In this document: one piece after another, positions 1 to 13,000 of the stretch
Numbering within the stretch: the first letter of the stretch is position 1
Layout of the letters: every line of letters begins with the position of its first letter
Source: Klebsormidium nitens
Lineage: Eukaryota > Streptophyta > Klebsormidiophyceae > Klebsormidiales > Klebsormidiaceae
NCBI GenBank assembly: GCA_000708835.1
Contig: DF237060.1
Coordinates: 124,001 to 188,000 of the forward strand
Direction of reading: 5' to 3'
DNA: 64,000 nt
Notes under the pieces: model-generated
What the model was told of the DNA's origin: nothing
Seen by the model: the letters and a program-made list of their open reading frames with translations, nothing else
Databases searched by the model: none
Translations under genes and position numbers: made by a program

Positions 1-336
1 CCAGATCGACCAGATTGACAAGATCTTTAAAGTCTAGGTGATCATTGTCATTCGAGTTCTTCACGGTCCTAGGCAAAGACAGTTGTCATCAAGTCCTCCT
101 TTTCTCTCAAAGTAGTCTCGAGTGGCGAGAGCGAGGAAGCATTGTCAGAGCTGGATAGGAGCGTTCACAACCCCTTTCAGTCGACCAGATCGACAAGATT
201 CTCAAGGTCCTAGGTAGCGATGCATGTCACTATACGGTCCTTTCCTTGCGTCGTTCCACGTTGTGTTGAGTGACTCACAGTGGGCGTGCAAAGCCCTGCC
301 GAATTGACCAAATCGAAAAGATTCTCAAAGTGTTAG
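1..336 (+). repeat. Three copies of a 33-nt CDKE microexon
   Basis: The exon encoding [11 protein letters not shown] occurs three times at about 6-36, 181-213 and 304-336. The middle copy has both a pyrimidine-rich AG acceptor and a GT donor and is taken as the working exon. The third keeps a GT donor and an open frame ([11 protein letters not shown]) but is preceded by AA, not AG. The first encodes [10 protein letters not shown], closest to the plant consensus, but has lost one C (gtctag where the others have gtcctag or gtgttag), which puts a stop in frame. The first copy may be the end of a larger exon that begins before the window, or the lost base may be a sequencing error. Confidence 0.75.
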
Positions 337-3300
337 GTGAGGCAATTACGCATTTTGCGCCTGCGCGTTTATTCTTGATTTGTTATTGTTGACAAACCCC
401 TTTGCATCGAATGTTGGGGCAGGAGCTCTTGCTTCCTGCTTTCCCAACGTGTATCCCGAAGCAGTCGGTGTCGAGACGGTGCGTGAACACTGGTCAGGCA
501 TTGCTTTAGAGTTGAAATGATGTTTTGCGAGACTCTGCTACCTTGGTTTTTATATCCAAAGATACAATCGGTCCATAAATTATGAAACTCATTCGGAGGC
601 AAGACGTACCACGTGAGTGCGGTGCAAAGTCCTCTGCTGATCGCCTCGCCGCCTGCGTACAGGTCCCCCGTCTGTTGACACGTGGCCGGGCCTGGCGCAC
701 CTCCCGTACTGGCAGCATAATCGGCAGTCCATCCAGAACAAGAAGTAGTACGTGTTTCTCGACACCCTTCCTGTTTGTACTCTCCAATCTGATAGTTTTG
801 TTACAGATCAGTAACCGGCAGTAGGTGCAGTCGGTCCTGTCAGCCGCGATCCCCGTCTCAGCATCTGACCCCTCATCCAGAACGTGTGATCTCTTGTCTG
901 CGCTCCCATCCCCTATGTCATGCTGTCACACGCAGTCTGCCAGTGCTTACTTGGGTATATGTCAGGCGCTATTTTCGCAATGCGAATCAGACGGCTTTTG
1001 ACCAAAGATCCTGAATCGGTTTCTGTCCCTCACTTCCCTGTGATCAAACAGCGCCTTCCCTCCATTCTCTCGTCGCCACATAGCCCTCCCAGCTTTCACT
1101 TTCAGACAGCCCCTGACATTAAGAGAGATTCCACGTGGCAGATCTCCTCCCGAACCCCCTTCATGCAACAAGACCAAACCCGCCATCCTTCTTTCTCGCA
1201 GTGACCACCCGCTTCTGCCGAGCATGACGGCGCACTTCGCAAAGACCGCCGCTTACGACCTGCTGACGAAGATGTTCGAGTACGACCCCGCCAAGAGGCT
1301 GACCGCCGAGCAGGCCCTTAAGCACGAGTACGTAACCCATTCTGGACTGGTTGATTGTCCTCACAACTTGAAAGCTAAGAGATTTCAATCAGGCGCCCGG
1401 GGGACGAACGGGTTAATGTTAGGCGTTAGGGTAGGTACGGGCATGAAGGTATGGTGAAAGGTCCTGGGATTTCTGGATCTCAGGCCTCGTAACTGTCCAA
1501 GGTTCTCGTTTTGAGCGAGCTGTGCAAGCTCGGTCCGAGCCCAACGTGAAATCTGATTGCAATTTTTTCGTGGAAGTAACAATTGCAGCCTTCAACTTGC
1601 CGTCAGCAATACAAAATGACAACGAGCTTTAGCATGAGGAAGCTGCCTTGCAGATGTCTGGTCCTTTGACGAAGGTTGTGGACTGCGCGTGCAGGTACTT
1701 CCGTCAGGAGCCGCTTCCCGGAAAGAAGTGAGTTGCCTTCCCACGAGTCCTGTCGGCTCATTCTGGTCTGTGGCGAGGCCTCGAACCTCAGAAAATGCGA
1801 TGTTGAAAGCCGGCTTTTGCCTTTTTCTGCATGAGAGCTGCTCGGCTGGCTTGCGGTAGAAAGTCCGCTTCCATCTGGCACCAAAGGGAACCAGGCCAGC
1901 CAGCGCTCGCGTGTTTTCTCTCCCTTTCTTTCGAATCAAAGAGCAGTTGGTCGATAAGAGTGCATAGTCTCACCAATCGTTGCCGATGTACATTCTTGCA
2001 TAAGGCGGTCGGTTGATAGTCAAGCTATGACCGCAGAAGCTAAAGGATCAGCCGGCGGGCGAAATCGTTACTTGTAGCGTTCTGCAACTTTTGAGCGGAT
2101 TGCAGAACCAACTAAAAAACCACCCGGTCTGTCAATCCGGAAATTTATATTAGCTGGAAAACCCCCCTTGCTGCGAGTATCCTCGTGTCGTCTACCTCGA
2201 AAAAATGGTTATGGTGTACTCATCCCGTCCGGTGGTCACCTCCCTCGACAGGACAAGACTGACCAGAGACACGACCTTGTAAACAGCCCGGTTGGTCCAC
2301 CCGGGCAGGATCACGTGACAAGCTCTTCTCTGCAGCTCGTCCGTGAGCGGCTACCCCGGTGAAAAGGGGTATGCTCGTTCTCGCTTGCTGGACACGGCGC
2401 TCGCCACGGACGAAGTACAACCAGCATTACGATCTTGTAAACAGCCCGGTTGGTCCACCCGGGCAAATCATACCACAGACTCCTTTCTGCAGCTCTTTCG
2501 TCAGGTAGCCCGGGGCAAGGGTCGTACGTCGCATAGTGGTAGCACCTTGTGAAACCAACGCTCGGCACAGTCACTCCTTTAAGACCAGAAAAGCAACCTT
2601 GTAAACAGCCCGGTTGGTCCCCCCTGGCAAACTCACTTCACAAATTCTCTCCCTTTCTGCAGCTCGTTCGTGAGCGGCCACCCCGGGGAAAAGGGCGTCG
2701 TGTACCCGTCACGGCCGATGGACACGTCCCTCGACACACAGACTTTAGAGTAGAGAAGCAACCTTGTAAACAGCCCGGCAAATCGAAGATTGAAAGACTA
2801 AGATTCTTTTTGCAGCTCGTTCGTGAGCGGCTACCCCGGAGAAAAGGTCGTGGTGTACCCGTCTCGCCCGGTGGACACGTCGCTCGACATGGGCAGCAAC
2901 GAGCCGACGCCCGTGGGCAACACCGCGAACCCCGCCAGCGGCCAGCAGAGAAGGTTTCAGCAGCAAGGGGGGGACCAGTCCGGCTCGGGACAGGGGGGGA
3001 CGACGACCGGGAGCAGACTCGGCCCGGTGAGAAACAACGTCACTGTTTGCGATTGTTACAGTGTTTAGCCTGTTTAAATTTGCCGTCCTGTTTGAACTCA
3101 TGCAAGGCCTTTCGAAGTGCTCACCCTGTGATTAAGATGACTCCCCTTTTCGAAACGTCCTCCAACAGTCTGAAAGTAGGCCCCTGTTGGGAAACACCGC
3201 TGTTTGATATCCGGCGCTGTATTCTTTGAAAAAGATCGGATTGGACAAACTCTGATACCAGCAATGATGTCCTTGGCGATATGCTAGCTCATCACCCGGA

Positions 3301-3923
3301 CGTCTCATGGTCATTTCTTCTTGGGCTTTCTTGATCGACTTCTGTTGGAGCAGAGAGGAAAGAATTCGTCAACAATGGCAGTGCTTTGCTGGCTCCCTTA
3401 TTAGAAAGCTTCCTGCGCTACCTGTTCTTGCTCTTGGCTCGTCGGCGGGCAGGAAATCAACGGGGAAATCTGTGCTCAAAAACAGCCTGGCCATCTGCGA
3501 TCCGTATACCTTGCTTGACCGCGCTGTAATTCGTTGACCGTTGCAACCCCGTGTTTATCAACCTCAAACCGCGGTACTTCAGACGCTGAAGCGAAGAGTG
3601 CACGGAGGCCGTCGATTGTACAAGAGTAGTCAAAGCCAAAGACAGGTTTTGCGGGTCCTTCGTTTTCTCCTCCTCCTCTTGTTCCACAAAGGAGCCCCTT
3701 CTGCGCGCGGTCCGAGAGCTTCGCCGATTCGTCAGTGAGAGGGTCGAAAGGGTCCAGTGCTCACAATTTCTCAGCAACCAGATTGGTCTCAATCCCTCTT
3801 TATATCTGTGATGTGTTTTCACCATGATCTTCTTACCGTCCGTACCATACGCAGGGCGGGAGTGGACGGCGGTCTGACGGCCGCTCCCAAGGGCAGGGCC
3901 CGAGCAAGATGCAGAGGAGATAG
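1..3923 (+). CDS. CDKE: Cyclin-dependent kinase E (CDK8-type), 3' part of gene
   Basis: CDKE/CDK8 is the kinase of the Mediator CDK module and phosphorylates RNA polymerase II and transcription factors in the nucleus. The gene starts before the window. Exons with matching phase are 181-213, 663-744, 1202-1327, 1695-1727, 2816-3026 and 3855-3923 (stop TAG 3921-3923), giving 184 codons. They encode in order [11 protein letters not shown], then [10 protein letters not shown], then [20 protein letters not shown] (the conserved kinase C-lobe end), then [11 protein letters not shown], then [20 protein letters not shown] (the plant CDKE signature after the kinase domain), then a low-complexity Q/G/S tail ending KMQRR. 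Every junction uses GT/AG and phases agree throughout. The 33-nt exons at 181 and 1695 are microexons. The kinase N-lobe, catalytic loop and cyclin-binding helix lie outside the window. Two exons have extra partial copies (see the repeat entries). Identity is firm; use of alternative ends is unknown. Confidence 0.9.
2165..2900 (+). repeat. Tandem array of CDKE terminal-exon starts (5 copies)
   Basis: Units of about 153-170 bp repeat upstream of the working exon. Each holds a pyrimidine tract, a CAG acceptor, the first 50-80 bases of the exon, and a linker containing ccttgtaaacagcccgg. Exon-like starts lie at 2336, 2493, 2663 and 2816 (working copy), with a more decayed unit at about 2170-2260. 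The copy at 2663 is open in the CDKE frame through [20 protein letters not shown] and then stops at TAG, so it could act as an alternative last exon. The copy at 2336 is also open for over 60 codons but degenerates after GYPGEKG. The copy at 2493 has lost the coding match. Confidence 0.85.
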
Positions 3924-6900
3924 GCCTGCGGACCCTGGCGAGACGCCCCTTTCCCCAACGGACAGTCCCTCTCATCCCGATTGTGCACGGGATGGAGCTG
4001 CCGGGTGCACGGACCAGCGTGCACGAAAACTTCTCTGCACGAATGCCACGTGGCAGAGCTCGGCAATTGTGACAGATGCGATCTTCGTCGGGACGGACAC
4101 GCTGCAAACGGACAGAACAGCGCACAGCATAAGCCCGAAGATTGCTGACGGCACGATACGCCCCGGGGTTGCGCACCGTGAGCGGTTTGGCACCTGTCCC
4201 TGTGTTGGTCACATGAGTCATCCCTTCTTTAAAGATGTGGCCAAGAGGCTCAAAAGCGAAGCGGACAGTCGGTCGAGATGTTTGTAACTTCTTGCCTGTC
4301 GAAAGTAGCTCACCAACGGGACAGTAGGTGCAAACAGCGGAATCAGGCTCGACGCGACATCTAGGCCTGCGGGTAACTGCCTTAGAGTAGGCAAGCAAGA
4401 GGCCGCTCTTCCAATTCATGCCTGGTCCTTTACACTTGCTGTAACACGTGGATACAATCAGGAACAACGAGGTTCTTGAGCGCGGCCCTCTAAACTGGGT
4501 GGCCAAGCCTTGGCGGTTGAAACATATGCAGGGTTGTGGATTCAAGACTCGGAAACCATCATAACATGTGTCGAAGCAAGAGTGTCTTAGCACAATAAGA
4601 GGCTACATATCAGGCGACTGCAAATAGCGCGCTGGCATTGGATTCCACTTATCTATTTAGAAGGACATGTTCGTCGTCATTTGAAGCTTTTAGAACTGTA
4701 AAATAAAACGGAGCTATATATTGAGTCCGGTCATCAATGCAGAACATGTCGGGACCTTGTTGATAAAATGATGTGACTCAAGATCACTGGCGGCATCCGC
4801 AACCGGACCGCTTTGGCGTGGCCGCACGTACCACATGCCGCCATGCGCAGTCGACAAACTTGAAACCAGGCCGGGCGGCTAGGGTGCCGCCTGACAGTGG
4901 GAGCCTCCCACTGGCCTGAGGCCATGAGCCTGTCTCCTTCCGTATATAAATGTTCAGCCTGCTTAAGGTATAAACTATATATACACCGCTATATATAGCT
5001 GGCATACCGGATATTGTAGGCGGTTGGGACCGATGCATGTTTGCATGCTGGTGACATGTGAGTCGATAATCGCCGCGCATACCTGACTCACTTGATACGT
5101 GAAGAATGGCCTCTGACAAGATCTAAATCCCACTGTCTGAGTCTAGAATTATCATGGATTGATTTGCTATGCAATGGATTGAATCATTGCGCGAAAACTA
5201 CTGTAATGGGATCACGAGGCCGGATTTGAGCATGTGATGGTCGAATTATTTGCATGGCTCGGGCCAGTCCTGGACTAAGATTGAAACGAGTAATGCCCTC
5301 TTCACGATGTATGTTCGTCTCGATCCAGATGGGCTAAAGATAGCGTGAGCACTATGTAGTGCAATGCCCTGCATAATGCATCTTAGACCGGTAGCTAGCC
5401 TGCCTGTAGACTCACTGGCAGGCGCGTGGCCGGCGCCGCCCACTCTCGGCTGCACTACGGTATTAATAGCGAGACTCAGAGAGACGAAAAGGATTGTCCA
5501 AATGGCCTGTGAATGATTGGTCGCGCTGATTGAAGGCTTCTCTGGGTCAACCCTTAATTGCTTATAACATCCGCAGTCTTGTCGAATAGGTATTTTGGCA
5601 GGGTGTTGGTGCAGGTTGTACTGTACCAAGATGCGTTAAGCATCTTCCGGGTACTTTTCAGAACTTTTTTGCAGCTTAATTTCACGGCTGGCACGGGCCC
5701 TCAGTGGTTGATCTTATGGCCCCTGTTGAATAGACGTCAGAGGATTCATTATATAAAGGGAAGGAAGTATGGTGAGAACTTGGTCTTTCGGTGGTCTTTT
5801 GAGGATGCCACAGAGTCGTTGAAATAGCTGGAAACGCAAGGAAATGGCACTCAAGTAACATTGAAGCAGCTTAGAACCGCACAATGTTGGTTTGTGCAGT
5901 GATCTCCAAGACGTCAGTGCTGACACCTGTCACGGATCGGATATCGGCCTTCCGTCATATACTCTTCCGTATTTTCAACCTCGATCCGAGAGCGGACTTC
6001 TCTCTCTTCCGCCGTTAGCTGGGGACCTTCGGACCGTCCGTCTCCGGCATGGAACAAGGCTGAGGTTCAATTGCTCGATTCTTGGCAGCCTGAGGCTGCG
6101 CCAGCCTGCGCGACGGCCGGTCGGGCGGTTTCGGCGCGAGTCTAGGTCGTCCCAATCGTCGGCGCGCAGAGTTTCTTACATTCGGCGGGGCCGAGTCCGT
6201 AGGACTTTGATCGCGCGACCTGGCTTCTGGTTAAATCGAACTCGCGGGACGCCTTGTAACCATCGACGCGCTGACGTACGCGTCTGAAAGGTTTCAGGGT
6301 TTTGCAAAGATTCACAAGAATGCTAAAGGATGTGACAGTCCTAGTCAGCATAGCAGTCCTCTCTTGAATGACATTCGGAACGGGACAGGAGGACGGGCCT
6401 TGCTCAAGCGAGCGAACTGTACGTCATCAATGCTGGCACATGCAGCCGTCAAAGCGTCGCATGGGGAACATCGAAACTCTCGAAGTCGGGACAAAAGTGA
6501 ACGCTGCCCCTAACTAATCAAAGCTTTAAGCTCTTTCTGATCTTCTGAAGCACCTTCACCTCCGAGACCAACACAAGTAGTGGCAGAGGTTGTTAATTGG
6601 CTGCGTGACGTCTCTCTGTGTGAAGAGTCCACTGGTGTAGAAATGAGCTCACACCGAACCGCCTTAACTAAGAAACGCATCTCATGCACACAGTAATCTA
6701 GAGCCTTGCAACGTGTTGGCTGCAATCGAGGAGGGTTTTGGTATGTCTAAGCTGCTATCTGCAGAATCATTGCCGTATCAGATCTGCCAAAAAAAATAGT
6801 TGCCGTGACAGATTGAGGACGGGTCAGTTCAACTTTCAATAAGCTCCTGAAATAGGCGCAGGCTGTGAGCTCTGAATCACAGCCATTTGCTGAGTCCTTT

Positions 6901-7023
6901 GACGCGACTCCAAGCCGTCTGCTCTGGAGCATTCCTGCAAGCGGTTGGGTTGAGGAGGAAGAAGAATTGGGCCGGGGCGATTTGGGCAGTGGCGAGCGCC
7001 GTGATCGATGCAGCAGCGCATGA
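3924..7023. other. Intergenic region, no gene recognised
   Basis: I find no conserved reading frame here. The stretch 4690-5010 is AT-rich, with several tatata runs (4958-5000) that could be promoter or low-complexity DNA. Around 6085-6101 there is a short inverted repeat (gcagcctgaggctgc). The last few hundred bases before 7024 would hold the promoter and 5' UTR of the next gene, but I cannot mark a start site. Confidence 0.5.
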
Positions 7024-10000
7024 ATGGAAAGAAAAAAGAAACGCAAGGTCCCTTGGGGCTCGGGTATCGACTTAGAGAATTTTGGCAGCCTCCCCAACAC
7101 CTCAGCATCAGCGTTTGAAGGAAGGGGCGCGTCCTCCTTTTCGCTTCGACCACGGCTCAGAGAGGAGATCGGGAGCTCCGTCCCACAAGACCAGGACAGA
7201 GAACAGGAGAGAAGTCACGAGCAGATCTCGAGTGCTGAGCAAGGAACATCCTCAGCAGCACCCATGAGCACAGCACCTCGGGGCAGTGAAACAGAGGCGG
7301 AAAGACTTGCTGCCGCAATCTGGAAGCGAGAGCATCGGACGGGGATAGCAGGCTCAGTTTTGACGGCCATCCAGTTTGCCAAGAGATGCATGTCCAGCCT
7401 TATCTTCGACCACAAGCAGTGAGTAATGAGGGAATATGTTCTTTTGTCCACACTTGACTGTGGTTATCCCTCAACCGTTTTCTAAGAATAAACTGTCAAT
7501 GGTAGACAGCTTTAAACTGTTATCCATCTTCCAAGGTGCGTTTGCTCTTTGCAGTGTGCAACGTGGTATGCGGCAAAGGACACTGCCTTCAATTGGTCGT
7601 CTAACACATGTGTGCCTACCAGATCTGCTCTCTTTTGAGTTGTGACATGATGTGATCATTCGTCCTTGCAGTGAAAAGCAAACGACAACCTTTGGCAGAA
7701 GCTGCGCCGAAACAGTAACTTCCCTCAAAGTAGCCGAGGACGCTACCCTCAACTCCAGGAAGGTTGGGTCTGTAAATGGGGTTCAAGGCTCAGGCAAGAG
7801 CACAATGGTAAGTAGAAAGGTAACAAATCTCTTTCGAGATGTCTCAGACCCTCACATTGAAAGCAGTGTATTACGTCCACATGGCTCACAGTCCAAGCTA
7901 AAATGGATTGAGAAAGCTTGCTAGTGCAACCCTCTGACCGAGAGCGTCTAATGTTGCCATAGTCAATTCTCAACAGCTTATTAGGCTCAAAAGCGGCAGC
8001 GAATGTGGCATGGGCCGAGGTTCCTTAGTAAACTTGAGCTCGAGGATCTGTTGCCCCTTGGTCTAAATCAGGTGTCCGAGCATGCAACTCATTCTGCTCC
8101 TTTGGTGATGACAATCTGGATCGAGTCCGGCAAGACAATCTGCCTTCCTACTTCCTCCTCGTGTCCTTTAGAGAGGAGCTGCATAGGACTTCCTGAAGAT
8201 TACCTCTCAAAACTTGAGGTGCTCTTAAGTCTCAGACGTGTTCTCTTTGCTTGCAGATGACCAATCTCAGCAGCTGCGAAGATGAAGAGAGCGTTCCTCA
8301 GACCGATGCTGAGGCTGCACATAGCCCCGAGCCGCAGCTGACCATTCGGATCAGTCAAGAGGAGTCCAAGGAGCGATTCCCAAGGATCGAAAGCTTTGTG
8401 GTGAACAGCTACATAGAAACCTTCGACTTGGGAGATGGGAAGACCTGGGAGAAGGCAGTGGTACTTGAACAGAACGATCTGACGACTGGCCAATACACAG
8501 TGAGTTGGTAATAACCCGCTGGATGGATGACCAACATAGGACATCTTTCAAAACCGGAATATTCAATCATTGTGACCTGGACCTGGTACTTCATCTGGAC
8601 CTGTGAGACGTGAGATCAGCCCTCTAACGCGACGTATCTGCAGTGGATTCTGCCTGGCTTGGAATGATGCTACTCTTTCAGTGTTTGAATGTAAACCATT
8701 CTAGCATGATTAGTGAGCTCAACGCGCTTGGTTACACGAATGCAACAGCCGTTCCCCTTCAAAAGCCTCGAAAGTTACATTGTGTGTAATTTCGTGAAGC
8801 AAAGGTTTGGGGCCTTTGACAACTCACGTCCTTCGCTCGTGCCCTTTCAGATTCGTTATCTAGACGAGGAGAACAAGACAAACCCGAGCGACCGTACCCA
8901 AGTTCGCCTTTGTGTTGATCCACCCAAGCTCCAAAACGGATACTTGCTCGCGAGGCCTTCGTACAGGGTGGCTACGGTAAGTTCAAGAGAGCATCAGCCG
9001 CCGTTACTACGAAATCTTCGCTAGCTCCCAGTTAGTCGGACATCACTTCTCGCCTGTTAAGTCGCCTGGTATAAATGGCTCGTTTCTGTGCGACTTTTCA
9101 AATTTTGGCTGCATAGTCATACTGGGCTTTTGCATCGAGAGCAAATACGGGCTGCTTTTCAGGACGAACGCCCTACGTATAACTGGTCCAAGGCATCAAG
9201 CATCCGAAGCATCCTGTTCCAAGGCTCAAGACATTCAAGTTTCATTCAAGAGGTCATGCCAACAGTGCTTTGTGGAACTGCTCTTTGATACCCACTCCTA
9301 GGTGGCCGTTTCCCGTCGATTTCTGCTTTCATGTTGGAGTAAAGCTCTGCTTTGAGGTCCAGCCGAGATCCTAACCAAGGCTGTCACATACTGGTTTGAT
9401 GCGTTTTCTGATTGCTGCAAAGGACACAAGCCTTTCCTCTCTCTATAGGTAGCGGAAGCAGAGGAGTACTTCGGTAACAAGGAACGAGAGATGGAGTCCT
9501 TTGGAGAGGGCATTCACGCCCTGGGAAACTTCGGAGATTCAAGTCTCGTGCCACTGGAAAAGACCTACACGATGGGAGAGACCAAGGTGGTGTTGAGGGG
9601 ATTCAGCAAACGCTTGGTAGCCTATTATATCCATCAGCTCATGGAGGAGAAGTGGATGAACTCAGACGACTACGATACTTCTCAACGCGAATTCTCAGCA
9701 GCAGAGCTCAAGCGCATCAAGGCCAACGGGGTGGTTGGTCGCAGAATCATTGGCGTTCCGGAGGCCACTCCCATCGAGGACATTCCGTATGAGACGATAT
9801 GCTGCTTTCAAGAGCAGGAGAAGGCCATTGGAAAGGCAGGTCGCAATTGGAAAGGCAGGTCGCTTGTTAGAGTTGATATTTTGATATTTACTATCAATAA
9901 GTTGTGCGCCTAAATGGTGACTTTGGTCAGTTCAGATGCTTTTGCCATTTTTGTTGTAGAGATTTGCCCTTGACACAATTGCAATCATTAGTTAAGGCTG

Positions 10001-13000
10001 CTCTTTTATATTCTATTTGCTGAAGTGATCAACGAGCGTACTTGTCGAGGCGACTGCGGTTGAAAAGGTTTTGTCAAAATTAATCCGACTGGGCAGACCC
10101 TGTCGAGTCACTGAATATAAGGGAGTACAGCTTCTTTCAATGATTGGATCCAATCATCGGTTGTCATTCTACTGGCTTTCCTATTGGATAACGAGTTTGA
10201 CGTAATCCTAACAACGCTGACGACGAACTTGTTGCGGCGCTCCGAGCCATTCATCGCGCAAATGATATTCCGAATCCTTGTATTCCATCAGATCCACGAG
10301 TACTCCTTCAGCCACGAGGGCCGATCAGAGGACGAGAAGAACTTTCTGTTCCGCAAACTGTGCAAGGAGGTGAAGCTGCTCACCACGCAACGTCTCGAAG
10401 CGGACTGCATCTTCAATGACCTTTGCGTCCCGCTCTGGCACTCCGTGACGGAAAGCCAGCCGGACTCTTCGTTACCGGGGGTGGTTATGATCGACAACCC
10501 GGGCGATAACTTTGTATCGGGAACGCACGAACTGGTAAGCTTGCTACGCACATCATTTTAGGAATTGGAGACTGGCAAAAGACTGAGATCGGTCTGCTTC
10601 TTCCTAAGTGTCTACTGTATATGTGGTTGCTATTCCCTACAAAGTTTACCGCAGATCAGACTTGAGACTGCCTTTTGATCAGTGAACGTGCACCGGCGGA
10701 AAAGCGAAGCTCGCTTCATTAGTCTATGCTACAGATTTGTGTAGAAGCGACTTCCCAATTTTTTGCTCTAATCGAATTTTTCAACCCCTCCATCATAGAT
10801 CAAGCCGCAGCCAGATTGCGGTGTTATCACGATCACTGCAACCGCAGGGCGTCACGGTGAAGAGAAGCACGAGGTAAGAAACGACTCGCCAATACTTCGG
10901 GGATCTCCTGCTCGTCATTGATTATGGCCGCTTGGTCTCCCTTAAGTAGAGCTGAGCCCGTCTCCGGAAAAAAGCCGTCTGATGCGTCGGGTTTGCAATG
11001 GTCTGACTTCTACATCTGTACAGTCTCTCACTAGAGGAGTCCGAGTTAGCAGGACTTGTAATGATCAACATGTAGACGTTAGATTGTTAGGTGGCCCTCT
11101 CCCCGACCATTATAGGAGCAGCAACTTGTCATGCGTTAATTCAAGGGCAATATGTCAGCACCGGGTGATGCTTCAAGGCGTTCCCCTTATTCCCCGTGAA
11201 GCCTAAGCTGGAATCTGATCTTCTTGACTGGCTCTCTTTGTTGAAGGGCGCTTACAAGCAGGCCACAGAGCTGCTTTTCCGAGGGGAGCTCAAACACCAT
11301 CGTCAGTCTCCAAACGGACGCATCGACTTCGACCTAGCTCCAGAGGCGGAAGTGGCCTTGGTTTTCAACGCTGACAAAGAGTGGGACAACGTTCGGTCTC
11401 AAGGGATTTGCATTGGCGTTTTTGAAGAATGGTAAAGCTTTGATCTTTCCTTCTAGCAACAATCGCTTGATTCCGTAGAATGTTTTGGAGTAGTCATCGC
11501 CTCGCCTGACTTCTTGGTCTTTGTTGTAAAATCGCGATGCAGATTTCAGAAAATCAGAATAGATTTCTTGGCTGGCTCCTCTAATTTTGGTCATGTTGGA
11601 GTACTAACGTTTGAATCCACTTTATTGCCTTTCTGCTGCATACGTTGTCGGTTGCGTTCTATCCTACCAAATCACGCTTCTGGAAATTTACCACATGGGA
11701 TTGCCTCTGTAAAATCTGTGCGGCTTGTTTCACGTCTCACAGGTATGCGGCGTGCCAGGAGACGGGGAAGAAACTTGGTCCCGAAACTCAGCTAGGCAAA
11801 GAGTACCTGAAGGTCCGGAATCGAGTCGATGCGCTCAAGAAGACGCGAACCTCCGAGCTACGGGACTTCGCCGTCAAATACCTGCAGCGGGAACTTGGGA
11901 TACCGAGGGACCTTGCTCGACAGCTGGTCAAGAAACGGATGGAGGAGGCCTTCCAAATGTACGCTGTATGCCTGCGCTACGGCCGTAAGAGGGACCACTA
12001 CGACGGCCACGGATCCCCGGGGGTGAGTCAAGCGGTCATTTGATGATGTGGGGATCCTTACCCAACTTGCTCACGATCTCTAATTCTCTCAAAAGTGCAT
12101 GTAGCTCTGTCTTCTCGACACCCATCACTCCAACGGAGGACCCTCAACTCCAACTCCAGCTCGAGTGCATACTAACTCTCCCTGTTACTGGTGTGTTTAT
12201 TCAGCTCTTACGTTTCATCCGGAAAATTCTGGCCCCTCAACTCATTGCGAGGCTACATCGTGGTGCTATTCGTTGAAACAAGTCGCGAGTGTTTGCTGGG
12301 TTCTGGCCTCGAACTTCCGGATCAAAGTCGTAATGAACGAAAGCGCCCTACTCGACTATGTTCCAAAACGCCATATCCATTCATCCGTTCCAGGAGCCGC
12401 GCATGGCACCGGAGGACGTCGGAATGGACGCGCTGACGAACTTCATAAAAAAGCCACCCCTCAGCCATCGGCCCTTGAAACCCGTGATCGTCGAGGCTTC
12501 GGCGCTGCTATCTCAAGGACAAGCAGTCCTGGAAGGGGAGCTTGGGGTGTTCCGGCTGCAGTACGGCGGCCGGTCGGACGCCGACGTCCGCCAGGCCCTC
12601 GACGGACCAGTGCAAGCGGCTCTGAACAGCTTCACGGAGGAGATGGCCCTAGTGTCCATTCTCGAAAATCATGCCAAGAGGGAGATGCGGGAGAATTTGG
12701 AGGCTCGAGGGAAGAGGTGCACCAAGGAAGTGGCAGCGGAGCAGGTAAGGGCTGCTTTTCACAAGGGAACGGTGTTGGTTGGCACGAGGTTGAAAACTCA
12801 GCGATTTACGTCAGAATTCCTGATCTGAATACTGGCTTGGGCATGTCAGCTGACAGCTTTGAAGCTTTCAAGATTGCATGTATGCAAGACTCGAGCTGTT
12901 ACGGGTTTCGAACTACGGGCCACATGCCTTGTAGTCGATTCCTCCTGCATAGGGATTCAAGCAAGAGCAAGTTGATCTGCGGATTGTTTATCCCTGAGCA

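Noticed and set aside
3457-4593. 378-codon open frame on the minus strand
   Set aside because: It runs antisense through the last CDKE exon, its composition (Arg, Ser, Cys-rich, no helical or motif pattern) looks like random translation, and I see no related sequence elsewhere.
7765-7807. P-loop-like GVQGSGKST at the end of exon 2 of the ADD-finger gene
   Set aside because: There is no hydrophobic strand before it, and the exon that follows is acidic rather than a helix. No Walker B is found in sensible range, so a chance match is more likely than an NTPase.
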